64,000 nucleotides of DNA, from the NCBI GenBank assembly GCA_051453625.1, contig JBOZIK010000001.1, forward strand, positions 298,775,594 through 298,839,593. Direction: 5' to 3'. The translations under genes were made by a program, and so were the position numbers. Position 1 is the first letter of the stretch, and each line of letters opens with the position of its first letter. The stretch comes from Welwitschia mirabilis. Taxonomy: Eukaryota > Gnetophyta > Gnetopsida > Welwitschiales. Positions 30,233 through 42,858 of the stretch are shown one piece after another. The notes under the pieces are model-generated. The model was not told the DNA's origin. It saw nothing but the letters and a program-made list of their open reading frames with translations, and searched no databases.

Positions 30233-31440
30233 TCAACCAAAAGAATTTGAAGATCCTCATTTTCCTGATTTTATATATATATATATAAATTATATGAAGT
30301 TATTTATGTCTTAAAAAACCACCTAGGGTTTCATATCATAAAATTTCCTCATTTTTTATTCAAAATGAATTTGTAAGAGGTACTATTAACCAAATATTAT
30401 TTAGAAAAGGCATTGATAATGAGTTTATTCTAGGTAAAATCTATATTGATAACATAATTATTTAAATCTCCTAATGAAGGTTTATCTTCAGATTTGAGCA
30501 TGGTAGATGTAGTGAACATGTTCTTAGGCCTTTAAATGAAAAAATCTAAATAATGGAATCTTTATAAATCAAAGTAAATACTCACATGATTTGATAAAGA
30601 ATTTTGTATTAGAAAATGAAAAATCTATCAATACTCCTATGGCTTTAGTTGTAAAGCTTAATCTAGAGGAGGAAAGAAAGGATGTTGATCAAAGACTCTA
30701 TTGAATTATCATTGTAAGCTTATTATATTTAACCACAAGTAGACCTAACATTATTTTTAGAGTAGAAGACCTAACATTATTTATATAGTTGTATTATGCA
30801 CCATTTATCAAGGAAATCCTAAGGAATATCATATGGAGATTGCAAAAAGGATACTTTCATATCTGAAAAGTATAATTGGTTTTGGCATATGGTATCCTTA
30901 TAACATATCATTGAACTTACTAGGTTATAGTGATGCAGATTGGGCTGGATGTAAAGATAATTGGAAAAGTACTAATGAAGGATTTTTTTTTCCTTTGAAA
31001 AATGTCTATTAGGATGGCATAACAAGAAATAAAATTTAATATTTTTTTCTACAGAAAAAGTTGTGTAAATTACTATTTGATGTTGTCATACTTAATCATT
31101 ATGATGGAGGAAACGTTAAAGGATTTTGGAATAGAAATGTTAGAAGTTCTAATATTGTTTGACAACTTAAGTACCATTTAAAGTGCTCATAACCTGATAC
31201 AACATCTCAAGGCAAGCAAATCAAAATTAAGTATAACTTCATATGAGAACTCATAGACTCATAGAGTAAAAGATAATATATTTAGAATATATTCTTACTC
31301 AAGATCAATTAGCAAATATTTGGAATATATTTTTGCTCATGGTTAATTAGCAAATATTTTTACGAAGTCATTGTCATTAAAGAGATTTGAAAATTTAAGA
31401 TATTTTTTAGGGGCTCTTTCAAAATGTGAGATAAAACGCC
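30233..31440 (+). mobile_element. Sirevirus-like Ty1/copia RT and RNase H remnant, copy 2
   Basis: Same order of blocks as 23,588-24,770: FVRGTINQILFRKG, IYIDNIII, MALVVKLNLEEE, SLLYLTTSRP-type box and LLGYSDADWAGCKDN, then the degraded C-terminal RNase H blocks. The YIDN catalytic change and several stops are shared with copy 1, so the element was already dead when the block duplicated; other stops are specific to this copy. Confidence 0.88.
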
Positions 31441-31999
31441 TAGGGTCAATTAAACATTAAGTTCAATTACCTAGATTCAACTTTGTTTTACGAAGAAGTC
31501 CACATTTTTTTCACCATAGTTATACTTATTTCTCACTGCATCGACTCGATAGTTTTTATAGTTGGCTGAGTTGAAATTATAAAATTTAACTTTTTTATCT
31601 TTTGATTGTTAAATTAATTAGATAGTTCTTGAGGTTAATTGACTGTGTGAGAGACCAAGTCATTCTTGAGGTTAATTGACTGTGTGAGAGACCAAGTCAT
31701 TATTTTATGATTTTCACATATGTTTAAATTTTAGTAGCATTAAATGGATGCATTTTTCAAGGAATTATACTCCACTCCCTATTCAAATTTTCCAAGTTTT
31801 CCCTTCCATGTAAATATGATCTTCAAATCACCTATCATCATTTCATGCATGTATTACTTCTCCTCCTTCTCTTAAATTTCCTTATATATTAAAACAAATT
31901 CTGGAATAAAAGGGGGATGGAGGAACCTCCTTTACTATCCTCTTTCTTCATTTGAATTAAGATTTTTCCTTTTCGACCTCTTTCTTTTTATCTTTACTT

Positions 32000-33020
32000 C
32001 TGTTCAGTATCTACATCCTTCTAAAAAGATTGCTTTAAGATATTTGAGTGAAATCTCTAACAAGAAGAGAAAGAAGGCTATAAACAAACCATTAGCAGAC
32101 TATTTTGTGAGGATGTCAACTAAAGATATTAAGCATTTTGATGAAGACTTTGAAATAAGCCTTATTGTCATGGATAAAACTTGTGAATTAGTGTAATTTT
32201 AAAGCCTTAATATTATTCAATAGATTCTCAATGAGGTAAATTAGTACTATTTCTTACATACTTAGAAATGTATTATACTTTAATTACAAGGTTGTTTTAC
32301 TCTAATGCCAAGTTTGATGCTATAAATTCCACTCTTACTACCTTATATTTTGGAAAGGAGATAAAGTTTATAATAGAGTTAATGTGTACTCTGATAGGCC
32401 TTCCAAGAAGAAGCATGAAAGAGTAGGGACCACTAGTAGAAAAATTTAATGAAAAGGAGAAAGTTACTAGAAGGATATATGTTGGGTATGTGGAATGGAA
32501 TAATACTTTTAAAGCGTTAAACATCTCCCCAACTATCTTATTTATCTCATTCTTCTTTTTTTTCAAACTTCCTTACTATCGCTGGCTAAGTAATGAACTC
32601 TTTAACTACTATGCTTATCTTCTATTTTGCTTTGAAAAAGGAAAGAATATTGATGCTTCTTTATTATGTTTATCATACAATGCATCAAGTTTAGCCTCAT
32701 GGTAAGAAATCTCTTCCTAATCTTTTTCATTACCAAATTTTACCAATAGTCCAATGTATCTCATTTGAATCATCAAGAAGATCTCAAACCTATGGGACCC
32801 ATGGATTACAATACTTTCTCTAACATACACACTTTTCATGAGCGAACCTCTTCATCCAAGTCAATGCATAAAGCTTCCTACACTCCAAAAATTTGTTATA
32901 TTCTATGTATTATGGACTCTTAAATCGGGCACATCATAAAGGATCTTATGGCACATGAAATTCCAACTACTAACACATCTCTAAGTGCAATAACTCCTTC
33001 ATTAGATGAAGAAGATTAAG
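32000..33020 (+). mobile_element. Sirevirus env-like ORF remnant, copy 2
   Basis: Counterpart of 25,290-26,225: KKIALRYLSEISNKKRKK, DEDFEISLIVMDKT, YVEWNNTFKALNISPT and, better preserved than in copy 1, CFEKGKNIDASLLCLSYNAS with SLASW. An extra ~75 bp near 32,545-32,620 (LFISFFFFFKLPYYRWLSNE) is deleted in copy 1. Only positional and motif evidence supports the env-like assignment. Confidence 0.55.
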
Positions 33021-33354
33021 TCTTATGTCATTGATGTGAAATGGAGAGTAATATGATCTATTAAAGCCAAAAATTCTAGCCAAGATCAAAATGCAAATTT
33101 ATAATCTGCTACATATTGTGTTTCTCTTGTATTTCAAATTAATCTTGTAAGTTTGTAATATTTTTTAACATTAGCTTTACATGATAAAGTATGCGATAGT
33201 CTTAACCCTTTGTTGTATGTCAAACAGATGCTTATCTGGTTGTATCATGTTGATATGTGTTATCTAAATACATGCTTGTAATGTTGGACATGTAATAGAA
33301 GGCTTTATTACATATAGGCCTAATGCATTCTTCTGTTCAATTCTATGCATATAT

Positions 33355-33453
33355 TAAGGGGGAATTTTTCTTTTTCATAATCTTAGTTTAAGGGGGAGTT
33401 AAAAAAGTGTTTCATAGCTTAGTTTGATTATCATCAATAACAAAGGAGGAGTT
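33355..33453 (+). promoter_or_regulatory. polypurine tracts before the 3' LTR, copy 2
   Basis: TTAAGGGGGAATTT and TTTAAGGGGGAGTTAAAA, then AACAAAGGAGGAGTTT directly before the LTR at 33,454, as in copy 1. Confidence 0.75.
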
Positions 33454-34136
33454 TGTTAGAAAACTCTTGCCATTGATGTCCCTTCAAGAATTTTTTTCTT
33501 TTTGTATTTTTTAAAGTATTGTTTTAGGTTGGATGAATTAGATCTTTAGTGCGGGAAAGCTAAAGACTTCTTCATCATCTTTCTTATCAAAAGCTAATTT
33601 AGTTGAGGGTGAATAAACTTTTTTTGAGATCTATTACATTTAACTGAACTGAGAACCACTACTAAAATACTAAATCTTCTCAGGGTAATGAAATATTTTT
33701 TGAGATAGAGTAAATTCAAATCAACTAATAATCATTATCTAAAGAATAAATCTTCTAAGGATAACCAAGCATTTTTTTAGGATGATTTTATATCCACAAA
33801 AATCTTTGGCATGCTTCTCTGGTCAACTAAATGTTTCTTAAGATCAACCAATGGAGTAGACATTTGATTTTTCCATGAACATTAGCACACTTCAGAATTA
33901 AAAGTTTTCAAATCAATTAGAAAACCCTAGGAACTTGAATAGAATCAAAATTTTTCTTTTTAAGTGTTTTTTGGTGATGGTGGAGGGAAGGTGGGCTAGA
34001 AGGTGGGTTGGATTGAGGGGGTGGGGGATTAATGCTTTCTTTCTAAAAATCATTGTGTATTCTCTAAGATATTTATTAGCTATGTTATTTTTGTGAAAAA
34101 TACACTTCTTTTCAAGATATCATTTGCATGTTAACA
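33454..34136 (+). mobile_element. Sirevirus-like 3' LTR, copy 2
   Basis: About 683 bp, TGTTAGAAAACTC to GCATGTTAACA, the counterpart of 26,657-27,334. The two LTRs belong to duplicated blocks, so their divergence dates the block duplication and not an insertion. Confidence 0.75.
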
Positions 34137-34699
34137 TTAATTTTTTTAAACAAATAATTTTTAAAGATATTTGAAATAAAAATGCCCTACTCATTCCCTT
34201 CTGTGATTGATTCTTCTTTCAATATCGATGATCTTTCATTAGTTCATTTGTGAATTATTATTGATTAATTCTTAGTAAATTATTAGTAATTTATTTAAAG
34301 AGTAGAAATCTCTTTTGATTTATTAATTTAGTTTATTTTTACCATTGATTTTATGCTCAATACACTTCATAGTATTAAGGTTAATTTTCTATGATATCTT
34401 TGGTTCACTACATTATTAAAACCCGGTTCTACAAAATTCAACCACATAACTCTGATGTTGATGGAAATAGTGACAGTTAATAATATGAAAAAAGTAAAGA
34501 AACAAGTGAAATAGACTTTGCTATTCCATTGAATGCGTGGAGATGATTCCAACCATATGTGACAACATACAAGATCTTCATGTCCTTACAAGCCCATAAA
34601 AAGATAGTTTCTTTATTTGTATTGTACATTATTTATTGACGATGGCAAGCCTAAATCCTTTTAAGAAGCTAAAAATTATTCCAATGTCTAAAAATGGTA
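34137..34699. other. AT-rich stretch between LTR and second copia, copy 2
   Basis: Counterpart of 27,335-27,949 with no recognised domain. Confidence 0.4.
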
Positions 34700-36230
34700 A
34701 CATCATAATGTTACATGCAAATTTTTGAGGCTTCCATTTGGAAAGAAGGCATTGAAGAATAGTTGGGTGTATCCCATCAAATTGGAGGTATAGACCTCTA
34801 TGTACTACAAAGTAAGACTTGTGGTCAAATGTTTTGGTCAAAAAGTAGGTATTAATTTCAATGAAGTTTTCATGCCTATTGTGAAGTATAGCTTCATTGA
34901 AATTATTAATTCAATTTGAATCCTAAGTTTCAACAAATTATATTAACTACATTTGGACATGGTGATTTGGAAGACAAAATTCGTATGTGTTTAAAACCAA
35001 ACCAAAGTTGGTTTGCAAGTTGAAAAATGGTTTGTATTATGTATTGTAAGCATTAAGGTAATGGTGGTCATTGTGTATACTTTAAAGTTTCTACTAATGA
35101 TTTTACCATTTTGTTGCTTTAGGTTGATGGTATGTTAATTACTAACAATGAGGAGAAAGAAATTAAATGTTTGAAGATTGATATGTCTAAACTTTCTACT
35201 ACAAAGGATTTTAGCTCATTCAAGAAAAAATTAGATATGCATATTCGTGGGAATAGAAAGCAAGGGAATTTTTGGTAGGTCGATCAAATGCATTTCCAAT
35301 ATACTTAATCATTTTAATATGATTGGTTCTATGCTTATTTTTATACCATTATCTACACATTTCAAATTATGCAAGACTAATTGTCTAATAAGTAAAGTAG
35401 AAACACAAAAGATGAAAGAAGTTTCATATATTTCTCTAATGAATAGTTTGATGTATGCAATGATTTATAATTTGCTTGCCATTACCTATGCAATAGAAGT
35501 TGTTTTTAACTATATGTGTAATTCAAGGCTAGAACATTAGGAAGTACTAAAATGAATTTTTTAATACTTAAAGGGAACATAAAATGTCTCTTATGCTTTG
35601 AAGGTTTTCCACTGGATGTTGTTTCTATGTGGACGTAGATCAAGAAAGATATTATAAAAGTACAAAGTGATAAATTACACATCTACAATTGGTGGTGTGC
35701 AACTAGCTAGGTCTCCAAGCTATAGGATAGTGTTTCCTTGCCTTCAATTAGATCAAAGTATGTAGTCTTAAGAAAGGCAACTACAGAAATGATTTGGTTT
35801 TACAAATTGCTCTAATAATTTGAAGTGAGTGATAAAAGCTATACTATGCATTGTAATAACTAAAGTGCAATTCATTTTGCAACGAATGCAGCATTTCACT
35901 CCAAAATCAAACATAGAAATATTTGGTAGCACTAATAGAAGTAACTAAGGAACTCATTTGGTTCTAGAGTGTGCTTGACTGATTTGGTTCTAAAGGTTGC
36001 TTGACCAACTTAGAGAGCCTCATAGAAGGTAATGTTTTCCATGGTAATAATCAGTGTACAACTCATCTTGCAAAGAATGCAATATTTCACTCTAAAACTA
36101 AACACACAGATGTTTGGTACCATTTTATTTGATTTGCATTGAATGATTGAAGTGAATAAAGTTCATACCAAAAAGACCTTAGCAAACATGATTATCAAAG
36201 TTGTTCCTGCAAAAAAGCCTTAGATGTGCA
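34700..36230 (+). mobile_element. second Ty1/copia RT-RNase H remnant, copy 2 (uninterrupted)
   Basis: Blocks in order: YKVRLVVKCFGQK, GINFNEVFMPIVKYS (34,850-34,895; the part replaced by the atpI insert in copy 1), GMLITNNEEKEI, SSFKKKLDMHIRGNRKQG, CISNILNHFNMIGSM, LSTHFKLCKTNC, SLMNSLMYAMIYNLLAITYA and CNSRLEH. Past the end of copy 1 follow the RNase H blocks KLQDSVSLPSTEAEYVVLRK, EMIWFYKLL, AIHFATNAAFHSK and, near 36,170, VHTKKTLANMIIKVV. The CDN-S-A-I-H block occurs twice (about 35,845-35,930 and 36,040-36,125), an internal duplication. Numerous stops. The 3' LTR was not delimited. Confidence 0.88.
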
Positions 36231-37413
36231 AGAAGCAATCTATGTTGGAGGAGACTTAGTCTAAAGGAATTATAGAGTAATGCAAAGCTCTTCGAGCTAT
36301 TGTGAGTGTTGTGTGTGAAGAAAAATCATATGCTAGTTCTATCGTACTTATTTTTGAATTGTCACAAGAGTAATTTGATTCTTGCTTAAAATAAGCACTA
36401 TATGATTATAATACATCTAGTGTTTGGTATTGGTTAACACCTAAACTTTGCTTATTGATTATTAAAGACCCTCTGTATATTTTTTTCCCGTAAGCCATGT
36501 GTCTTAATCATAACAATTGGCCAAACATACTTGCATTCATTGGTTGTAATCCTTGGAACTATCCTTCATAAACATGGACAATCCATGGCAGTGTACTTAG
36601 ATTTGATTCCATTGGTAAAGGAGTGGAGGAGAAGAGGGCTTCTTTAACATGGTTGTGTTTTTCCTTGTTTGTTTTAATCTTTGTTTCATTCAAGAAAAGC
36701 TCTAGATTTCTCTCCTCTTATTGTAGGTCACACATTGTGGCCAAAGTGCTGAATCATGTTAATTGATTTGTTATGTATATAATGGTGTTCTAATACCAAT
36801 TTTTTGTTGGCTTTAAAACTCAGTTTTACTACCGTATGCATTGTCTATATGATTTGTGATTCTTTCAAATCCATTGAGAAACGTGATCTTTCCTACATTT
36901 GATGTTATTATGCATCTACCTGTAATAGTATTACTTTATTATTTGATGATACTAGTGTCATCTATTTTCAAGCACCTACATGATACATCCACTAGATATC
37001 TTCAAACACTTAATTAATAACTACTACAACAACGTAGACAACAACTACGTAAGCCGGTGGGGTGACAGTGCGGTGGTGGTGTAGTTAGTTGGATTTCCAG
37101 GCTACTAAGTTGAGAGCGTTGATGCTTCTGCTGTACCCAATCTTCATTAGTTGATTTCGTTATATTATAGCCATGTAAATCAGCACATACTACTATGTCA
37201 TAGGCAAATGTATGATAACTAATTGATATCTATTAATTATCTATTCCAACCTAGGAGCATATCACACCTAATGTCATCATACAATACTTGATTACTTCCA
37301 TTGTCCTCAGACCTGCTAATGGTTTCTGATAAACTTATGTTGTTCATACGTTATGTATTTAAGTTCTGATTCCTAAAGCAGAATTTGCATGCATGGAATT
37401 CATTTTGTTGTAG
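36231..37413. other. AT-rich stretch after the second copia, no gene identified
   Basis: The beginning may hold the decayed 3' LTR of the copia (AGGAGGAGACTTAG-type purine sequence near 36,247). A GC-richer patch at 37,030-37,140 (AAGCCGGTGGGGTGACAGTG) has no frame. Otherwise intron-like sequence. Confidence 0.3.
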
Positions 37414-37506
37414 GATATGTCTTGGTCCAATGCAGATACTCAAGTCTATGCAACAATGAAAAAGGGAGGGAAAACTTTTCTACCATATTTTTGTACTATT
37501 ATTCAG
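37414..37506 (+). pseudogene. isolated exon of an unrecognised gene
   Basis: A T-rich tract and acceptor (TTTTGTTGTAG) are followed by 31 open codons, DMSWSNADTQVYATMKKGGK then TFLPYFCTIIQ, and a GTAATT donor. Both splice edges are in good context and the exon is a multiple of three. I do not recognise the protein. No neighbouring exon was found within 1 kb on either side, so it may be an orphan exon of a broken gene. Confidence 0.45.
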
Positions 37507-38432
37507 GTAATTCAGAAAAGTAATCACAGATAACTCATATGTTAGCTTACATAGAATCAGTGATGTCTCCTCCCCTTTAGCATATGTTAGTAGATCCTGC
37601 TCAGTTATTTAATATTAAACATAGAAAGCTCCACAATCTAAATGGACTTTTTAAGTAAGTTTTAGCTGTATAACCATTTATAAACTGAAATGACCTCTGT
37701 TGAATTTTCTAAGAATTAAATAGCCTTCAACTATTAGCCCTCTTGAAGAATTTGGTGGTATAAAACTGACACCATTAAAGTCGCAAACTTTGATAATAAG
37801 AGATGAGCATTCAAAAATTATCTACGATTGATCTCTATTTTTAAATACACTATTGTTGAAGATGTTTGGTATTTAATTCTTATTTTTCTAGTTCAAAAGT
37901 CTTTGAAAGTGAATACTATCCACATTTGCATCATGGTCATTTAAGTGACAGTTGCCTTCTTGACAAGAATACCAACTAGATAAACTCACCATTATATTTT
38001 TGCGTATGAATTTAAAAAACGTTGCTTATAAAACGCCCTTTCCTAAGAAGTTTCTACTACAACTGAAACCATCTAGTTAAACTCCTGGTACTATTCACAG
38101 TCGATGAGACCTTGAGGATTAGCTTTTTTATGCTGGACATATCTCTATTTAGATTGGTATGTTTTATAGATAATGGAAACTCTATAGGCATATGATGCAG
38201 CCAATACCCTGTCTAATCAAAATGCCAAGGCAATTTGGTGGTAAGGCACTCCTACTTATATTTATTACTTTCAGTCTTCCCCCAACTCATGTGGGATTAT
38301 TCACCAACACTAGCCATCTCCGATGGCTTAATACTTTGTCGCCTCCTGTGACTCTTTGTGGGTACTCTCACATCAACCAACCCACCTTAGAATTGAGCTC
38401 ACCCTCGAGCTCCACATGCCAATGATCTTCTG
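37507..38432. other. AT-rich stretch; GC-richer internal part of an LTR element at its right end
   Basis: 37,507-38,160 has no recognised gene. From about 38,240 GC rises. Because the primer binding site at 38,433-38,444 points left, 38,180-38,432 should be the 5' internal part of that element. It contains no gag motif I recognise; the frame at 38,192-38,425 is on the opposite strand to the element and is not called. Confidence 0.35.
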
Positions 38433-38444
38433 GCTCTGATACCA
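38433..38444 (-). promoter_or_regulatory. primer binding site complementary to initiator tRNA-Met
   Basis: On the minus strand TGGTATCAGAGC, the standard primer binding site of plant copia and TRIM elements, three bases inside the LTR boundary. Confidence 0.85.
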
Positions 38445-38447
38445 GAT

Positions 38448-38770
38448 TGATGGGAAGAAGGAAACTCAAGATAGAAGCAGAAATCTTAGAGAAAACACAA
38501 AGAGAGAGAGAATCACAGAAAACCTCTAAACAGCTCCTTCTTCACCCTTGCCTCCATTACATCTTGCCGTCCAATTTATAGAATGATTTTAGTGTAAGAA
38601 TCATGATATTTTCCTAGTCGAGGAGGTGGTTGGGAGTTAGCTGTTGAATTTTACATGGAAGCTTCGATTTGCAGGTGGAAATTCAACAACGGCAGGTAAC
38701 GCAGACAATATTGTTAAAAAATCTGAGTTAAAATGTGAATGGTGGACTTTCTAATCTGATGTCCACATCA
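38448..38770 (-). mobile_element. complete LTR (~323 bp), minus orientation
   Basis: Plus-strand limits TGATGGGAAGAAGG and GATGTCCACATCA; read on the minus strand it runs TGATGTGGACATC to CCCATCA, so it has TG...CA ends with TGATG/CATCA inverted tips, and is followed by a tRNA-Met primer binding site. The short length suits copia or TRIM. A partial copy lies at 9,508-9,705. It has a higher GC content and fewer signs of decay than other elements here, suggesting it is among the younger insertions. Confidence 0.8.
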
Positions 38771-41700
38771 GCATAGAGTTTATTGAGAAAGATTCCTGCA
38801 TTGTTGTATTCTTTATACTTTGATCCCTGCAATTGAGAAAGCAATATGACTTCTCCCCCCTCCTTTTTGGCGTTGTTTGCGCATATAAGGTACATGAAAA
38901 AAACATTATATTCTTGTCAAAGGTCCTGTTGATATTAACTCTACAATCCTGCTATATATACACATCTCTAGAGTCTGAATCTGTGGTTTATAACTAAATA
39001 GATTATGGACAGTTGCAGTCTAGTCATTAAATCCAAAGCAAATTTGGAAACTCTGAAGAAAGGACTTCCTTAAAATTCTTAAAGTTTCATTATCATTGTT
39101 TGTAATCTAAACATCTTTATGTTATTGGAAAAAGTAATGGAACTCCCTCTCTCTACAATCAATTTCTTAAACTTGGAAGAATAATGAAATAGAACAAATG
39201 AACACGAAACAAAGAAAAATAATATAAGTATTTTTGTTTTGATACATGGTTTTGCTCATCAATTCATATAATCTACTAATCATCCTTTGACTTCTATTTA
39301 TAATAATAGCAGAAATAATAACAAGACAGTTTTAGAATTGAAATCACACACATATTGTATTCATGGTGGAGCAATATGCTTATAAGAATTAGTTTGCTTT
39401 CATGGTGAAAGCATCAAAAGACCATTAAGCCATATCTTACATAATGCAATTCTAAAGCCTTACTCACATCCAAATTTTAATAGGCTTTAACTTTCACAAA
39501 AAGTAAATGAAAGATAGGAGGATTTCAATTACCCGTGCCAAGATTACTTTGTTTTTGTGTCATGGCTTAATCATTGATTAACTCTTGTATGGGATTAGTT
39601 AAGAAATACAATACTGTAAGATCCATATATTATGGAATATTAATAAACATCAATTTACTAAAAAGAGAAGAAATTATTATTTCCTCCTTGTTATGATTTG
39701 CATTTTATTGTTATCATGTGCATGAATATTAACAACTTTACACACTCTAACTCTTGGGCTTGGAATGAAAGACACTTTAAACTCCACAAGATATGAATAT
39801 ATATATTAGTATATATCAATATTGTCAATATTATACTTAGAATATTTACAATCATTAATATGATTACTTAATAAGTATTATAATAAATATAAGAGTAACA
39901 AATAATACAAAAATAACTCATTACTTATTCTAAGTTATGAACTAAATATCTCATTAAGTTTGATAATTAAAAGTTGAGAAACCATTTTAAAAAGAAGAGG
40001 AGCTCATCATCTAAATCTAAATAGTATACTATTTATTCTACAAGATATGTTCTAAAGGTTATAATATATAAAAAATCAAACGTTTTAATATTAAGTATAA
40101 TTTTATCAAAAGGTTATTGGTTCAAATCTTTCAACACCCTATTTAACACATTAAGAGGTTTTGGACATAATTAAATCATTTATTTAAGTAATCACGATGA
40201 TGTACTTCCAAAGAATGGTATATTTATTAAAAGTGAATTTACCAACCCCCATAAAAACATATGATAATTGTAAAAGAAACATCTCTCTAATGTAACTCTA
40301 CCCTCTAACTACAAGCTCATAATAAGAATATTTAATTCTTATCACATGTTTGTAAACCTTTCCTAAAGCTATATGATTTAGTTATGACTAAAAACCTTTC
40401 TGTGAAATGTGAGTCTATGCTTAAGCATGACATAAAATTATAGAGACTATAAAGATCCTCCAAATCTATGTCATAGTCAAATGATAAGAAGATTAGACCT
40501 ATTAATTAATTGTTTCGAAGATAATGTGAATGAAAGAAAATTCAATCTTTGATAGCAAATAATAAATATATGCAAAGTAAATAGTAAAATGTGAACAATT
40601 AATATATTTATCAAAGTTCTATTGATGTAGGTTGTGCAATTGCAAAGGTGTAGAGGAGTTTGAATTTATGAGTCATACTCTTTTACTGGGTTTTATCTTC
40701 TTTACAGTTACACATTTTCATCTTCACTTCTTACATAAACCATGAAAGGAAATATGAATTTAATAGAATAAGAGAAAAATATTACATACGGACATGGATT
40801 TGCACATACTCTACAATAAATCTAATTTTATAGTAAGTGTCTAAGATTAGTCTAGATTAACATTTTACAAGTATTTCCTTCTTATATACTAATATTTTAA
40901 ATTTATTTTATAGAATATGCATATATCATTTATTTCTTTTATCTTATATCTACTTTTAATTATGTTACCTTTATTTAAGAATTATAAATTTGTGTCTAGT
41001 TTTAAATCTAGAATTATATTATGTGCTTTAATTTAAGTAGATGTTAAAATGATAATTATTAGTATTATCACCAATAATTACACTAATGAATTATAATAAG
41101 TACATAAAATGACAAGAGATATTCTTTCATTTAACCTATAAATCATTTGAAAAGATGACTCATGGCATGATATCTAATTGATCCCAAAAATGTGTGCATC
41201 ATATGCTTCTATCATTATTGCACTAGAAACTTCAAGTTAGTAATCTAAATACTTTTCCTATATTTTACCTAATTGATGAAATGGCCTAATTACATTATAT
41301 ATAACCTAGTTATACAAGTACATCCATTCATTTTGAAAGTTAATCCTAGCTCTATCCTTAGAGGTAGATTGGGATTAACAAGATGTATGACTTAGTTTAG
41401 GGTGTTTATTACATGGACTAAGTTATAAAGCATGATGTAATGTTTAAGAAGGTATGGTTTAGTATATAATTAAGGACTAATTGCATTGTCATCATTGCAT
41501 CCTGCCTCTTCAATCTTATGAGATCATATATAGATTGCTTAAAGACCCTTAGAAATAGAAAGGCACTCCCATCACTACCCTTCTCTCTCTCTATTCTAAG
41601 TTAGGAAAGTTTAGTACTTTACATAAGCACTTACATAGTTCAAGTATTAGTGTTTCTCAACTTTCTAGTGTTAATTCTACATGTCTTAAACTATGTTTCT

Positions 41701-42858
41701 ACTTTAAAAGATGATTCCATTGAGTGTTTCTTATGTAATTAAATCATTTTACATGTCTTAAAAGAATTCATTCAAAATAACTTAAAATAAAGAGGTATAT
41801 GACATTGTCCTAGGAATATAGCTTATTACTTTAGTTCTAAGAAATCTTACTAGAGCAGTAGGATTAACATCCTAAAGTGAAATGTAATTTTGTTAATAAA
41901 GAAATGACTTTGGACAAAAATAGAACTTTGTAAAATAAGGCACTTTACTTATAAATATAAATATTTTATTATAATAGTGTTTCTACTAATTCTAGTTGGC
42001 AAGTATTTTCATAATACCAACTTTTAAAATTGTTTACGATCTAATTTATTTAAATGATTTTGATTATGTGTTACAAATTCAAAACAAATTTTAAGAGGTA
42101 TTAGATCTTAGAACCAAATGACAACTTTTTACATTAAGATAAAGCAAAATACATCAGATAGAGGTTATCAAGTTCTTATGAATAGTAACCCATCACAATC
42201 ATCTACTATGTTAAAGTCATAAAAAAGAAGCTTATAAGTTGTTGTAAGGCCCAACAGACTAAAGCTCTATGAGCTTGTTTATACAAATAATCTCAATCTT
42301 TCACTTCGAGTCTACTAACTATGAATATAGTTACAAGCATTATTACACTAAAGGCAAACTAAAAATATCCAAATATTCTAATAAAGAATACTCATTATGA
42401 AAAGGGAAAGAAGGTCCTTATTCTTTTGTCTTCCTTCTTACCAACATTAATAATAATGTTTCTACTACTTAAGTTTTCTAATATTTCTTGCCACTAGAAA
42501 AAGTCAAGATAGAAAAAGGATTCTTTGAATCTATCATCAAGGGTCTATTTAGATTAAAGATAGGAATTGAAAACAATCATATACTTTTTAAACTTCTAAC
42601 AACCTACTAGAAATGATCTTCATCTACAACTTAAAGTTATTTCATTTTATGAACAACATCAATGAAGCTCTTTGCATGGCATTATCCAAGTTGTTCACTT
42701 GTTTATTTTTGGAAATAAATTAAGAATCCTTTTTGTTTATACACTAAGTTTAAGAGGATTTCTTTTCTTTGAGCAAAATTTAAACAAATCACTAGCACTT
42801 TCTATTCTTTATAAACATTTTTAGCTTACTCTAATTTCATTATCTTAACAATAAATGG
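38771..42858. other. very AT-rich stretch, decayed transposon DNA with no confident domain
   Basis: No open frame of useful length on either strand. At 41,330-41,640 a promoter-like block with TATATA and a CT-rich tract (CTTCTCTCTCTCTATTC) looks like LTR sequence. At about 42,094 AGGTATTAGATCTTAG resembles a C-to-T-decayed tRNA-Met primer binding site. Both are weak. AT microsatellite-like runs occur near 39,798-39,820. Confidence 0.3.

Larger units (their letters stand above)
29179..35719. repeat. tandem segmental duplication 2, copy 2
   Basis: Second copy of 21,738-29,078. It starts right after the gap at the same internal position as copy 1 (CATATCCTAGTTCATGTTTT) and continues past the copy 1 end into the rest of the second copia. 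Compared with copy 1 it lacks ~1 kb near its start and the atpI insert, and has extra CACTA subterminal sequence (about 29,640-30,100). A 40-bp tandem duplication of TTCTTGAGGTTAATTGACTG...CAAGTCA (31,625-31,705) is also specific to it. Confidence 0.9.

Noticed and set aside
38192-38425. Plus-strand frame of 77 codons with Pro/Ser/Thr-rich end
   Set aside because: It lies in the internal region of a minus-strand LTR element next to its primer binding site. No start context or homology; treated as chance.
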